NCBI RefSeq assembly: GCF_903970965.1
Contig: NZ_CAJCKW010000002.1
Span: 186,001 to 250,000, forward strand
Reading direction: 5' to 3'
Source: Aureimonas sp. ME7
GTDB taxonomy: Bacteria; Pseudomonadota; Alphaproteobacteria; Rhizobiales; Rhizobiaceae
Length of the DNA: 64,000 nt
Below the pieces are notes generated by a model. That model saw nothing but the letters and a program-made list of their open reading frames with translations, made no database searches and was not told where the DNA came from. This document shows positions 11,659 through 20,627 of the stretch, in pieces. The translations under genes and the position numbers were made by a program. The stretch's first letter is position 1, and each line of letters begins with the position of its first letter.

Positions 11659-11971
11659 GAATGCTCTCCCTCGTGCAAAGGGTATAAACCCTCAGTCCGG
11701 GACCGTATCACAGGATCGGATCGTGGCGCTTCGGCCGCAAAATCGAATGCCGCTAATGTGCAGGTACCTCGCTGCGCTTCAACCACGAAACGGCCTTCTT
11801 CGCAACAAGTGGGCGACATGCGCGCTTGCGACATAGTGCGATTGTTGCCGGCCGCGCGCACCCGTCCCGCCGGTCGCGCGCAGCGGGCTCGACGCCGCAT
11901 CCGCCGATGCGTTAACCTCCGCCGCGTCAGCCGGGACGTGAAGCGCCCGCCCGATCCCATGGAAAGAGTCT
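11659..11971. other. Divergent intergenic region ctaC / ialB-like
   Basis: 313 bp with no credible gene. It must hold the promoters of the oxidase cluster (minus) and of the IalB-like gene (plus). The only structure I see is a small palindrome AGGGTATAAACCCT at 11679-11692 in the ctaC leader, containing a TATA-like core, but no convincing -35 partner. Confidence 0.6.
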
Positions 11972-12469
11972 ATGAAGTCAGCACCCCTCGCGGCTCTTGC
12001 AGCCTTCGCCGCCCTCCTGCCCTCGGCGGCCGACGCGCAGACCGGGACGGTCAAATCTCAGCACGGCGCCTGGGCGGTCGTCTGCGACCAGCCGGCGGGC
12101 GCGGCGGGCGAGCAGTGCGCGCTTCTTCAGAACGTCGTCGCGGAGGACCGGCCGGAGGTTGGACTTTCGGTTCTGGCGCTCAAGACGGCCGACGGCAAGG
12201 CGCGGATTCTGCGGGTGCTCGCCCCGCTCGGCATCCTTCTGCCCAACGGGCTCGGTCTCTACGTGGACGGCAAGGACATCGGCCGCGCCCAGTTCGTGCG
12301 TTGCTTCGAGGACGGCTGCTATGCCGAGGTGATTCTGGAAGATACGCTGCGCGAGACGCTGTCCACCGGCACCTCCGCCACGTTCATCGTCTTCCAGACG
12401 CCCGAAGAGGGAATTGGCATTCCGGTCGACCTCAAGGGTTTCCGCGAGGGGTTCGACGCCCTCCCCTGA
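11972..12469 (+). CDS. Invasion-associated locus B (IalB) family protein
   Basis: 165 residues with a signal peptide (1-22, ending SAADA). Typical family features are HGAWAVVCDQ, Cys38 and Cys49 (EQCALLQ), and FVRCFEDGCYAEV, suggesting disulfides in an exported domain. In Bartonella IalB is linked to erythrocyte invasion, but homologues are widespread in non-pathogenic alphaproteobacteria with unknown roles. GGAAAGAG precedes the ATG. It sits alone between ctaC and tldD. Confidence 0.9.
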   Translation: MKSAPLAALAAFAALLPSAADAQTGTVKSQHGAWAVVCDQPAGAAGEQCALLQNVVAEDRPEVGLSVLALKTADGKARILRVLAPLGILLPNGLGLYVDGKDIGRAQFVRCFEDGCYAEVILEDTLRETLSTGTSATFIVFQTPEEGIGIPVDLKGFREGFDALP

Positions 12470-12552
12470 TCGCCCCCCTCCCCTCTCGGCGTGACAGAGC
12501 TCGTGCGAGCCCCTATCTCAGCGCGAAGCCCATGGCATAGCGGAGCGCGACG

Positions 12553-13968
12553 ATGACCTCTTCCCTGATCGAACTGTTCGACCTGTCCCGGGCGGAGATC
12601 GAGGGGGTCGTGTCGCAGACCCTGGCAGGCGCCGACGACGGGGAACTCTTCCTCGAATATCGCGAACACGAATCGCTCCTGTTCGACAACGGGCGGCTGA
12701 AGGCAGGCGATTTTTCAACCGATCGCGGATTCGGCCTTCGTTGCGTAGCGGGTGAGGCGATCGGCTTTGCCCATGCCGGCGATCTTTCGGGCGCGGCGCT
12801 CAAGCGAGCGGCCGATTCGGTTGTCGCCGTTCGATCGGGACATTCCGGCACGGTGGCGCAGGCGCCGCGCGGAACCAACCGCCAGTTCTATTCCGCCGAG
12901 AACCCGATTCCGTCCCCCTCCTTCGAGGAGAAGGTTCGCCTTCTCACGCGTATCGACGAATACCTGCGCTCTAAGGACGACGCGGTCCGCCAGGTCAGCG
13001 TGTCGCTCGCTTCGCAATGGCAGGTGGTGGAGATTCTGAGGGCCGACGGACAACTCGTGCGTGATGTCCGGCCTATGGTGCGGCTCAATGTTTCGGTGGT
13101 CGCCGGAAGCGGCGATCGGCAGGAAACGGGCAGCCATGGCGCGGGCGGCCGATACGCGTTTGACCCGCTGATCGCCACCGAAGGGTGGCAGGGTATCGCG
13201 GACGAGGCGCTGCGCCAGGCACGCCTCAACCTCGAAGCCGTGCCGGCCCCCGCGGGGACGTTCGACGTTGTGCTTGGGTCCGGCTGGCCGGGTGTGATGC
13301 TGCACGAGGCGGTGGGGCACGGGCTCGAGGGCGACTACAACCGGAAAAAGACCTCGGCCTTTTCCGGGCTCCTCGGCAGCCAAGTGGCCGCGCGAGGCGT
13401 CACGGTCGTCGACGACGGTACGATCTCGGAGCGGCGCGGCTCGATCTCGGTGGACGACGAGGGAACGCCGACCAACCGCACCGTCCTGATCGAGGACGGC
13501 AAGCTCGTGAACTACATGCAGGATCGGCAGAACGCCCGCCTGATGGGCATGGAGCCGACCGGCAACGGTCGGCGTCAGTCTTACGCCTATGCGCCGATGC
13601 CGCGCATGACCAACACGATGATGCTGAACGGCCCCCATACGCCGGACGAGATCATCGCCTCGGTGACGGACGGGATCTACGCCGTTTCCTTCGGCGGCGG
13701 GCAAGTGGACATCACCTCGGGCAAGTTCGTGTTCGGCTGCACCGAGGCCTATCGCATCAGGGACGGCCGGGTCGCCGAACCGGTCAAGGGTGCGATGCTC
13801 ATCGGCAACGGACCGGACGCGATGCACCGCGTCTCCATGGTCGGCAACGACACCTCGCTCGACCGGGGCATCGGCAATTGCGGCAAGGCCGGACAGTGGG
13901 TGCCGGTCGGCGTCGGCCAGCCCCACCTGCGCATGGACCAGATCACGGTCGGCGGAACGGAGACCTGA
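12553..13968 (+). CDS. tldD: Metalloprotease TldD
   Basis: 471 residues, the usual length. The zinc motif HEAVGH spans 251-256 within HEAVGHGLEGD, and the C-terminal half carries SGKFVFGCTEAYRI and VGGTET-type endings of TldD. TldD pairs with PmbA/TldE to degrade peptides and process modified peptides such as microcins; no pmbA is in this window. It converges on pdxH with a 16-bp gap. Confidence 0.95.
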   Translation: MTSSLIELFDLSRAEIEGVVSQTLAGADDGELFLEYREHESLLFDNGRLKAGDFSTDRGFGLRCVAGEAIGFAHAGDLSGAALKRAADSVVAVRSGHSGTVAQAPRGTNRQFYSAENPIPSPSFEEKVRLLTRIDEYLRSKDDAVRQVSVSLASQWQVVEILRADGQLVRDVRPMVRLNVSVVAGSGDRQETGSHGAGGRYAFDPLIATEGWQGIADEALRQARLNLEAVPAPAGTFDVVLGSGWPGVMLHEAVGHGLEGDYNRKKTSAFSGLLGSQVAARGVTVVDDGTISERRGSISVDDEGTPTNRTVLIEDGKLVNYMQDRQNARLMGMEPTGNGRRQSYAYAPMPRMTNTMMLNGPHTPDEIIASVTDGIYAVSFGGGQVDITSGKFVFGCTEAYRIRDGRVAEPVKGAMLIGNGPDAMHRVSMVGNDTSLDRGIGNCGKAGQWVPVGVGQPHLRMDQITVGGTET

Positions 13969-13984
13969 TCCCGCCGAGCCGTGT

Positions 13985-14602
13985 TCAGGGATACAGGCGC
14001 TGGATGTCCCAACCAGCGCCACCCGGCGGACGCGTGAAGCGGAATCGGTCGTGCAGGCGGAACTCGCCGTCCTGCCAGAACTCGATTTCCGTTGGCATGA
14101 TGCGAAAGCCCGACCAGTGGGGCGGACGCGGAACGGCCTCCCCGAAGCGCGCTTCCACATCGGCAACGCGCTCTTCCAGAACAGAGCGGCTTTCCAGCGG
14201 CCGGCTCTGGTCCGATGCCCAGGCCCCGATTCGGCTGCCGTGTGGACGACCCTCGAAATAGGCGTCCGCCTCCGCCTCCGTCACGACCTCCACTGAGCCG
14301 CGCGCTCGGAACTGGCGCCGCCGGCTCTTCCAATGCATGCAAAGTGCAGCCTTGCGCTGACCGAGGATCTCCTCCCCTTTCCGGCTTTGGAAATTGGTGT
14401 AGAAGACGAGACCCCGCTCGTCGTATCCTTTCAGGAGGACCATCCGGACATCGGGAAGCCCATCTTCGTCGACACTGGCGACAGCCATCGCGGTCGGGTC
14501 GTTGATCTCGGTTTCCTCGGCTTCGCGAAGCCAGATCGCCAGCGCCTCGTAGGGGTCTTCCGGCAGACCGCCTTCACCGAACATTAAGGTCGAATTGTTC
14601 AT
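13985..14602 (-). CDS. pdxH: Pyridoxamine 5'-phosphate oxidase
   Basis: 205 residues from the ATG at 14602; a TTG four codons upstream is the alternative. FMN-dependent oxidation of pyridoxine/pyridoxamine 5'-phosphate to PLP. Visible: DPTAMAVASVDEDGLPDVRMVLLKG (FMN/substrate region), FYTNFQSRKGEEI, the QSRPL segment and the conserved C-terminal WDIQRLYP-type end with FRFTR. Divergent from the lipoprotein gene. Confidence 0.96.
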   Translation of the reverse strand: MNNSTLMFGEGGLPEDPYEALAIWLREAEETEINDPTAMAVASVDEDGLPDVRMVLLKGYDERGLVFYTNFQSRKGEEILGQRKAALCMHWKSRRRQFRARGSVEVVTEAEADAYFEGRPHGSRIGAWASDQSRPLESRSVLEERVADVEARFGEAVPRPPHWSGFRIMPTEIEFWQDGEFRLHDRFRFTRPPGGAGWDIQRLYP

Positions 14603-14621
14603 TCTTGGGTCCAATTTGCGA

Positions 14622-15101
14622 ATGATGGTCCACCGGTTCCTACGTCAGGCCGCGCCGGTGGCAAAGACCGAGAGTTCGATGCTCGCAGGCACGCCCTTTC
14701 TCCTTCTTGCCATCGCGGCCGCCTGCCTGTCCGGCTGCACCGTGATCAACGGCAGCGCGTTGGAGGAAGTTGCGGTCGACAAGAGCCTGACGACGGCCTC
14801 CATTCCGCGAACCGACCCGGCGGTCGCCGCCGAAACCCTGTCCGACAGCCGCACCGTGCGCAACGCGGTATCGGCCGCCCGTCTGGAAGGCGACGAATCG
14901 GCCCCGCTCGCCTGGGCGAACTCCGACACGGGTGCGACGGGGACGATCACCGCAATCCGTGAGACCAAGGCGGGCGATCAGATCTGCCGCACGTTCACGA
15001 CATCCCGCCAGCGGTTCGACGGGATCGTCCTTTATGCGGGCGAGGCTTGCACCAAGGGTCAGGGGGAATGGACCTTGACGCGGTTTTCCGAGGGGCGCTG
15101 A
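14622..15101 (+). CDS. RT0821/Lpp0805-type surface lipoprotein
   Basis: 159 residues from the ATG at 14622. A hydrophobic segment ends in the lipobox-like LSGC, so it is probably lipidated. The C-terminal half (LAWANSDTGATGTI, QICRTFTTS, GEACTKGQGEWTL) matches the RT0821/Lpp0805 surface-antigen family of alphaproteobacteria; function unknown. The start is uncertain: an ATG at 14679 gives a shorter leader without basic residues, and neither has a strong ribosome-binding site. Confidence 0.8.
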   Translation: MMVHRFLRQAAPVAKTESSMLAGTPFLLLAIAAACLSGCTVINGSALEEVAVDKSLTTASIPRTDPAVAAETLSDSRTVRNAVSAARLEGDESAPLAWANSDTGATGTITAIRETKAGDQICRTFTTSRQRFDGIVLYAGEACTKGQGEWTLTRFSEGR

Positions 15102-15235
15102 TGCGCGCACGACCGGGCACGGCTTCAATTTCGCCCCAGGCCTCGCCATATGGACATTCGTCGCTTGTCTTGACGGCGATTCCCGATGCCTTAAGCGGGA
15201 GATCTTGAGCTCGACCACCAGGAAACAAAGCCCGT

Positions 15236-16171
15236 ATGCGTGACCCCTACACCGTTCTCGGCGTGGCCAAGACCGCCAGCGAGGCGGAGATCAAGTCCGC
15301 CTTCCGCAAGCTGGCCAAGAAGTATCACCCGGACGCGACGGGCGAGGATCCGACGGCAAGAACGCGCTTCAACGAGGCCAACCAAGCCTACGAGATCCTC
15401 GGCGACAAGGACAAGCGCGCGCAGTTCGATCGCGGCGAGATCGACGGCGAAGGCAAGCCGAAATTCCAGGGCTTCTCGGGATACGCTTCCGGCGGCAACC
15501 CGTTCGGCGAATCGGCAGGCGGCTCGGCCGGCTTCGACTTCCGGAGCGGCGGCGGCGATTTCTCGGGCTCCGAAAGCACGTTCAGCGACTTCTTCGAACA
15601 GGCGTTCGGTGGCCGGCGCAACGCACGCTCCGGGTTCACGGCGGCGCGCAACACGCCCTCCAAGGGCGACGACATCAACGCCACGCTGAAGGTTCGGCTC
15701 GAAGACGTCGTGTCCGACGAAAAGGTCGAGGCGATCTTTCCGAACGGCAAGCGTCTGGCCATCCGCCTGCCGGAAGGCGTCGAGGACGGTCAGGTGATCC
15801 GCCTGCGCGGTCAGGGCCAGCCGGCGGTGTTCAACGGCGGACCGGCGGGCGATGCGCTCGTCACCATCTCGTTCGCGGACCATCCCCGCTTCATCGTCGA
15901 GGATCGGGATCTTCTCCTCGATCAGGCGGTGGATCTCGAAACCGCTGTGCTCGGCGGGCGGATCACCATCGAGACGCTGGACGGGCGCGTCGCCACCAAA
16001 ATTTTGCCCTGGACGAACTCCGGTCGCACCCTGAGGTTGAAGGGCAAGGGGCTGACGCGCAAGGATGGCGCGCGCGGCGATATCCTCGTCACGCTCGCCA
16101 TCGCATTGCCGGCGGAGCCCGATGCCGAACTCGTCGCGCTTCTTCAAACGCGCCGCGACGCTGCGGGCTGA
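15236..16171 (+). CDS. DnaJ-like co-chaperone without zinc finger (CbpA type)
   Basis: 311 residues. A J domain (1-68) with HPD at 31-33, a Gly/Phe/Ser-rich linker (~75-135) and a DnaJ C-terminal substrate-binding domain (~145-300) follow in order. The four CxxCxGxG zinc repeats of DnaJ are missing, so it is a type-II-like co-chaperone that would stimulate DnaK. AGGAAAC precedes the ATG at 15236. It is not adjacent to dnaK or grpE here. Confidence 0.93.
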   Translation: MRDPYTVLGVAKTASEAEIKSAFRKLAKKYHPDATGEDPTARTRFNEANQAYEILGDKDKRAQFDRGEIDGEGKPKFQGFSGYASGGNPFGESAGGSAGFDFRSGGGDFSGSESTFSDFFEQAFGGRRNARSGFTAARNTPSKGDDINATLKVRLEDVVSDEKVEAIFPNGKRLAIRLPEGVEDGQVIRLRGQGQPAVFNGGPAGDALVTISFADHPRFIVEDRDLLLDQAVDLETAVLGGRITIETLDGRVATKILPWTNSGRTLRLKGKGLTRKDGARGDILVTLAIALPAEPDAELVALLQTRRDAAG

Positions 16172-16279
16172 CAGGCTCCGGCTAAGCACAAAAGGTTCGG
16201 CAACCTTGCTGGCGGTAAGCGGCTATGCCATACCGCCGGCCCTACGGCAGTTTGCGAAACGAGTGGAAGGAGTTCGACC

Positions 16280-17098
16280 ATGGTGGATTCGGTCGGCCTG
16301 ATGAAGGGCAAGCGGGGCCTCATCCTGGGCGTCGCCAACAACCGGTCCATCGCGTTCGGAATCGCCAAGGCCCTCGCCGCGCAAGGGGCGGAAATCGCGC
16401 TGACCTACCAGGGTGATGCCCTGCGCAAGCGCGTCGAGCCACTGGCGGCCGAACTCGGCGCCTTCGTGTGCGGCCATTGCGACGTGGGCGATGCCGCCTC
16501 GATCGACGCCTGCTTCGCCGCGATCGAGGAGAAGTGGGGCAAGCTCGACTTCCTCGTTCACGCCATCGGCTTTTCCGACAAGGACGAGCTGACCGGGCGC
16601 TACGTGGATACCAGCCAGGCCAATTTCACCAACACGATGCTGATCTCCGTCTACTCCTTCACGGCTGTCGCCCAGCGCGCCGAGAAGCTGATGACGGACG
16701 GCGGCTCGATGCTGACGCTGACCTACTACGGCGCCGAGAAGGTCATGCCGAACTACAACGTCATGGGCGTCGCCAAGGCCGCGCTGGAGGCAAGCGTCAA
16801 GTATCTGGCGGTCGATCTCGGCCCGAAGAACATCCGTGTCAACGCGATCTCCGCCGGGCCGATCAAGACGCTCGCGGCGTCCGGCATCGGCGACTTCCGC
16901 TATATCCTCAAGTGGAACGAGTACAACGCGCCGCTCCGCCGCACGGTGACGATCGAGGAAGTCGGCGACGTCGGCCTCTACCTCCTGTCCGATCTTTCGC
17001 GCTCGGTCACCGGCGAGGTGCATCACGCCGATTCCGGCTATCACGTCGTCGGCATGAAGGCGGTGGACGCGCCGGACATTTCCGTCGTCAAGGACTGA
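16280..17098 (+). CDS. fabI: Enoyl-[acyl-carrier-protein] reductase (NADH), FabI
   Basis: 272 residues. Last reductive step of fatty-acid elongation. An SDR fold with the FabI-type cofactor motif GVANNRSIAFGIAKAL (17-32) and catalytic Tyr159 and Lys166 in YNVMGVAKAALE (Tyr-x6-Lys, diagnostic of FabI), preceded by the TYYGAEK segment. GGAAGGAG lies upstream of the ATG. It is followed after 13 bp by a histidine-phosphatase gene, probably cotranscribed. Confidence 0.97.
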   Translation: MVDSVGLMKGKRGLILGVANNRSIAFGIAKALAAQGAEIALTYQGDALRKRVEPLAAELGAFVCGHCDVGDAASIDACFAAIEEKWGKLDFLVHAIGFSDKDELTGRYVDTSQANFTNTMLISVYSFTAVAQRAEKLMTDGGSMLTLTYYGAEKVMPNYNVMGVAKAALEASVKYLAVDLGPKNIRVNAISAGPIKTLAASGIGDFRYILKWNEYNAPLRRTVTIEEVGDVGLYLLSDLSRSVTGEVHHADSGYHVVGMKAVDAPDISVVKD

Positions 17099-17111
17099 TC
17101 CGGCCCACCGC

Positions 17112-17708
17112 ATGTCCCCTCTTCCGCTGATCTACCTTTGCCGGCACGGGCAGACCGACTGGAACGCCGCCGGGCGCCTTCAGGGGCAAAGCGACATTCC
17201 GTTGAACCGGGTCGGGCTTGCGCAGGCCAAGCGCAACGGTCGGTATCTTCGCAATGTGCTGGGCGCCGGAGCGGATGGGTTCCGCTTCGTGTCCAGCCCG
17301 ATGCAGCGCGCGGCGGATACGATGCGCATCATCCGGCAGGAGATCGGCCTCGATCCCGAGGGCTTCGAAGCGGACGAGCGCTTGAAGGAAATCCATTTCG
17401 GCGATTGGCAGGGCTTCACCGTCCGCCAGCTTCGCGAGCGCTCGCCGACCGAAGCGGACGCGCGCGAACGGGACAAGTGGAACTTCCGCCCCCCCGGCGT
17501 CGGTGCCGAAACCTACGCCAGCCTCGCCGAGCGCGTCGCGCCCGTGTTCCGCGAGTTGACGACGCCGGCCGTCGTGGTGGCCCATGGCGGCATCACGCGC
17601 ACCTTTCTGCAGGTGTTCGGCGGATACACGCCGCACGACGCCTCGCATATCGACATTCCGCAGGATCGTATCCTGCGTATCCAGGACGGCGTGATCGCCT
17701 GGGTCTAG
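17112..17708 (+). CDS. Histidine phosphatase family protein (phosphoglycerate mutase-like)
   Basis: 198 residues. The phosphate-binding motif LCRHGQTDWNAAGRLQG is at the N-terminus with the nucleophilic His in RHG, and the second His is in VVAHGGITR. The LKEIHFGDWQG segment is typical of GpmB/CobC-like phosphatases. The substrate cannot be assigned. It lies 13 bp after fabI. Its TAG stop shares CTAG with the stop of the convergent DUF1344 gene. Confidence 0.92.
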   Translation: MSPLPLIYLCRHGQTDWNAAGRLQGQSDIPLNRVGLAQAKRNGRYLRNVLGAGADGFRFVSSPMQRAADTMRIIRQEIGLDPEGFEADERLKEIHFGDWQGFTVRQLRERSPTEADARERDKWNFRPPGVGAETYASLAERVAPVFRELTTPAVVVAHGGITRTFLQVFGGYTPHDASHIDIPQDRILRIQDGVIAWV

Positions 17709-17938
17709 GCCGGCTGGCCGACGAGCTCGTAGACGACGACGGCCTGCATGCCCGGCCTGACGACGCCGTAGTCGAAGTCCGCCGGCAGGAGATAAGTGCT
17801 ACCGTCCGCGAGACGCATCGACGCGTCTTCCGGGTCGATCTCTTCGATCATCCCGTCGGCTTCCCTGGCGAGAGCCGGGTAGCTCGCCGAAACGGACAGG
17901 AACGAGCAGGCGAAGAAAGCGACGACGCGTCTTGTCAT
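17705..17938 (-). CDS. Small exported DUF1344 protein
   Basis: 77 residues with a signal peptide ending near ALA (residue ~24). The mature part (GMIEEIDPEDASMRLADGSTYLLPADFDYG, PGMQAVVVYE) matches the DUF1344 pattern of a small beta-fold periplasmic protein common in Hyphomicrobiales. Function unknown. The stop overlaps that of the neighbouring phosphatase by four bases, and aroC starts divergently 188 bp away. Confidence 0.82.
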   Translation of the reverse strand: MTRRVVAFFACSFLSVSASYPALAREADGMIEEIDPEDASMRLADGSTYLLPADFDYGVVRPGMQAVVVYELVGQPA

Positions 17939-18126
17939 GAGGTCTCGTCCGGAAGGCTCGAGCGAACGGCACGACCCGTCAGTCCGTCGAGTCGCCGGAG
18001 CCGAGGTTCTCGAACGATTATGGTTTTTTCGAGCGCCGGGGCGCTTGCCCGGTTGTCGATTTCATCGCATCACCCGAAGCAGCGTGATCGGCGTCTCCCC
18101 GCTCACACCGGATCGGAAATCTCGGC

Positions 18127-19218
18127 ATGTCGCACAACAGTTTCGGCCATCTCTTCCGCGTCACCACCTGGGGCGAAAGCCATGGGCCGGCGATCGGCTG
18201 CGTCGTGGACGGCACGCCGCCGGGCCTTCGCTTTTCGGAGGCCGAACTCCAACGCTGGCTGGACGAGCGCCGGCCCGGCCAGTCGCGATATACGACGCAA
18301 CGCCAGGAGCCCGATCAGGTCCGCGTTCTGTCCGGCACCATGCCGGGCGAGGCGGAGGGGGAACTGATCGCCACCGGAACGCCGATCGCCCTCGAAATCC
18401 AGAACGTCGACCAGCGCTCCAAGGACTATTCCGAGATCGCCCGGCGCTACCGGCCCGGCCACGCCGACATCGCCTACGACACAAAATACGGCATCCGCGA
18501 CTATCGCGGCGGGGGACGCTCGTCGGCGCGCGAAACCGCGACGCGCGTGGCGGCCGGCGGCATCGCCCGGCTCGTCGTGCCGGGCATGACGGTACGCGGC
18601 GCGCTGGTCCAGATCGGCGACATCGCGATCGATCGCGCCCGTTTCGACTGGGACGAGACCCGGCGCAACCCGTTCTTCTGCCCGGACGCCGGGACGGTGG
18701 ACCGCTGGGCCGAGCTTCTCGACGCGGTTCGCAAGCGCGGCTCCTCCATCGGAGCCGTGGTCGAGATCGTGGCCGAAGGCGTTCCCGCCGGTCTCGGCGC
18801 CCCGCTCTACGGCAAGCTCGACGCCGATATCGCCGCCGGCCTGATGTCGATCAACGCGGTCAAGGGCGTCGAGATCGGCGACGGCTTCGAGAGCGCCCGG
18901 CTGTCGGGCGAGGAGAATGCCGACGAGATCCGCATCGGCGTGGATGGGCAGCCCCAATACCTCTCGAATCATGCCGGCGGCGTTCTCGGCGGCATTGCGA
19001 CCGGCCAGCCGATCGTCGCGCGCTTCGCGGTGAAGCCGACCTCCTCCATCCTCACGCCCCGCCGCTCGATCGACGCGGACGGACACGAGGTCGAGGTGAT
19101 GACCAAGGGGCGCCACGACCCGTGCGTCGGCATTCGCGCGGTGCCGATCGGCGAAGCCATGGTCGCCTGCGCCATCGCGGATCACTTTCTCCGGCATCGT
19201 GGCCAGACCGGTCGTTGA
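18127..19218 (+). CDS. aroC: Chorismate synthase
   Basis: 363 residues. Final step of the shikimate pathway, using reduced FMN. Signature regions [18 protein letters not shown] near the N-terminus, [24 protein letters not shown] in the middle and the C-terminal [18 protein letters not shown] are all present. A monofunctional bacterial enzyme depending on an external flavin reductase. The 188-bp upstream region shared with the DUF1344 gene holds its promoter. Confidence 0.98.
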   Translation: MSHNSFGHLFRVTTWGESHGPAIGCVVDGTPPGLRFSEAELQRWLDERRPGQSRYTTQRQEPDQVRVLSGTMPGEAEGELIATGTPIALEIQNVDQRSKDYSEIARRYRPGHADIAYDTKYGIRDYRGGGRSSARETATRVAAGGIARLVVPGMTVRGALVQIGDIAIDRARFDWDETRRNPFFCPDAGTVDRWAELLDAVRKRGSSIGAVVEIVAEGVPAGLGAPLYGKLDADIAAGLMSINAVKGVEIGDGFESARLSGEENADEIRIGVDGQPQYLSNHAGGVLGGIATGQPIVARFAVKPTSSILTPRRSIDADGHEVEVMTKGRHDPCVGIRAVPIGEAMVACAIADHFLRHRGQTGR

Positions 19219-19222
19219 ACCG

Positions 19223-19238
19223 GCGGCGCTCGCGCCGC
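19223..19238 (+). repeat. Short hairpin after aroC
   Basis: 7-bp complementary arms GCGGCGC and GCGCCGC separated by two bases lie five bases after the aroC stop. There is no T-run, so termination is doubtful; it may cap the aroC message before the deacetylase gene at 19286. Confidence 0.4.
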
Positions 19239-19285
19239 GTTGAAGTCCTGTCCGTTCCCATCTCCTTCGGAGACGTAGCCGCCCC

Positions 19286-20209
19286 ATGACGCGTCTCTAC
19301 AACCACCCGATCTTCGCCGAACACCTGACCGGACCCGGCCACCCCGAGCGACCCGAGCGCATGGCGGCCGTCGCTGCGGCGCTGGAGGCCGAGCCCTTCC
19401 AGGATCTCGATCGCGCCCTGGCGCCCGAAGGCCAGTTGGAGGCGATCTATCGCTGCCATTCGGTGGGGCACGTCGCCAAGATCGCCCGCGCCACGCCGAC
19501 GGAAGGCCTCGTGCGCATCGACGGCGACACGGTGATCAGCCCGAAGAGCTTTACCGCCGCGCTGCATGGGGTCGGCGCCGCCTGCGCGGGCGTCGACGAT
19601 GTCGTGTCCGGCGAGGCGGCAAACGTCTTCGTCGCCGCACGTCCCCCCGGCCACCACGCCGAGCGGGAAACCGCCATGGGCTTCTGCCTGTTCAATCAGG
19701 CGGCCGTCGCTGCGCGGCATGCGCAGGCCGTTCATGGGCTGGAGCGCGTCGCGATCGTGGACTGGGATGTCCACCACGGAAACGGGACGCAGGACATCTT
19801 CTGGTCCGATCCGTCGGTTCTCTACGTTTCGACGCACCAATGGCCGCTGTATCCAGGCACGGGCGCGCCGGAGGAGACCGGCGCCGGCAACATCGTCAAC
19901 GTCCCCTTGCGCGAAGGCGACGGCACGGACGAGTTTCGCGAGGCCTTCTCCGCCAAGGTTATGCCGGCGCTTCATGCCTTCGCGCCGGACCTCGTCATCA
20001 TTTCCGCCGGATTCGACGCTCACCATCGCGATCCGCTGGCCGGCCTCAATCTGATCGAGGCGGATTTCGACTGGGCCACCGGACAACTCCTGGAGGTCGC
20101 GGGGCGCTTTGCCGGAAATCGACTCGTCAGCATCCTGGAAGGCGGATACGACCTGAAGGGTTTGCAGCAGTCGGTCGCGGCCCATGTTCAAAGGCTGATG
20201 ATCGGCTGA
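19286..20209 (+). CDS. Histone deacetylase / acetylpolyamine amidohydrolase family protein
   Basis: 307 residues. Arginase/deacetylase fold with the motifs [30 protein letters not shown] (catalytic His pair), [15 protein letters not shown] (zinc Asp/His) and [14 protein letters not shown] (zinc Asp). A class II HDAC-like enzyme; the bacterial substrate could be an acetylated protein or polyamine. The xseB gene follows 23 bp downstream, so cotranscription with xseB-dxs is possible. Confidence 0.92.
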   Translation: MTRLYNHPIFAEHLTGPGHPERPERMAAVAAALEAEPFQDLDRALAPEGQLEAIYRCHSVGHVAKIARATPTEGLVRIDGDTVISPKSFTAALHGVGAACAGVDDVVSGEAANVFVAARPPGHHAERETAMGFCLFNQAAVAARHAQAVHGLERVAIVDWDVHHGNGTQDIFWSDPSVLYVSTHQWPLYPGTGAPEETGAGNIVNVPLREGDGTDEFREAFSAKVMPALHAFAPDLVIISAGFDAHHRDPLAGLNLIEADFDWATGQLLEVAGRFAGNRLVSILEGGYDLKGLQQSVAAHVQRLMIG

Positions 20210-20232
20210 TTTCCACCAGACAAGGTTCGTCT

Positions 20233-20502
20233 ATGTCCGATACCACCGCCACCATTCCCGCCGATGACGGCGACATTCGCCGCATGAGCTTCGAGGAAGC
20301 GCTGGCGGCCTTGGAGCGAATTGTCTCCGATCTCGAACGCGGCGATGTGCCGCTGGAGCATTCGATCCGCATCTACGAGCGGGGCGAGAAGTTGAAGTCC
20401 CACTGCGACCGCCTCCTGTCCGCCGCCGAGGACAAGGTCGAGAAGATCAAGCTCTCGCGCGCCGGCAAGCCGACCGACGTCGAGCCGCTCGATCCCGCCT
20501 GA
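20233..20502 (+). CDS. xseB: Exodeoxyribonuclease VII small subunit
   Basis: 89 residues. The XseB core [54 protein letters not shown] is unmistakable and forms a coiled coil that binds XseA. The ATG at 20233 follows AAGGTTCG; longer upstream readings are frame shadows of the deacetylase gene. xseA is not in the window. The xseB-dxs order is common in alphaproteobacteria. Confidence 0.95.
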   Translation: MSDTTATIPADDGDIRRMSFEEALAALERIVSDLERGDVPLEHSIRIYERGEKLKSHCDRLLSAAEDKVEKIKLSRAGKPTDVEPLDPA

Positions 20503-20504
20503 CG

Positions 20505-20527
20505 CGAGGCCAAGCCTCAAGGCCTCG
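20505..20527 (+). repeat. Hairpin between xseB and dxs
   Basis: 7-bp arms CGAGGCC (20505-20511) and GGCCTCG (20521-20527) with a 9-nt loop begin two bases after the xseB stop. No T-run follows, so it is more likely an mRNA end stabiliser or a weak attenuator than a full terminator. A second inverted repeat, GAGCATGCGATGCTC, lies at 20584-20598 in the dxs leader. Confidence 0.45.
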
Positions 20528-20616
20528 AAGGGCCGCGCGGTGGACAACTCGGCTTGAAACCGGTCTAAGAAACACGACCTTCAGAGCATGCGATGCTCGC
20601 CCGCCTGCGCCGCATC

Positions 20617-20621
20617 AGGAG
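20617..20621 (+). promoter_or_regulatory. dxs ribosome-binding site, indicating a TTG start
   Basis: AGGAG ends directly against the ATG at 20622, leaving no spacing, but it is six bases before the in-frame TTG at 20628. Normal Shine-Dalgarno geometry therefore favours the TTG. Confidence 0.55.
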
Positions 20622-20627
20622 ATGCTC

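Noticed and set aside
15170-15198. TTGACG as a -35 box for the DnaJ-like gene
   Set aside because: No acceptable -10 appears at 16-18 bp (TTAAGC or AAGCGG), so the promoter is not supported.
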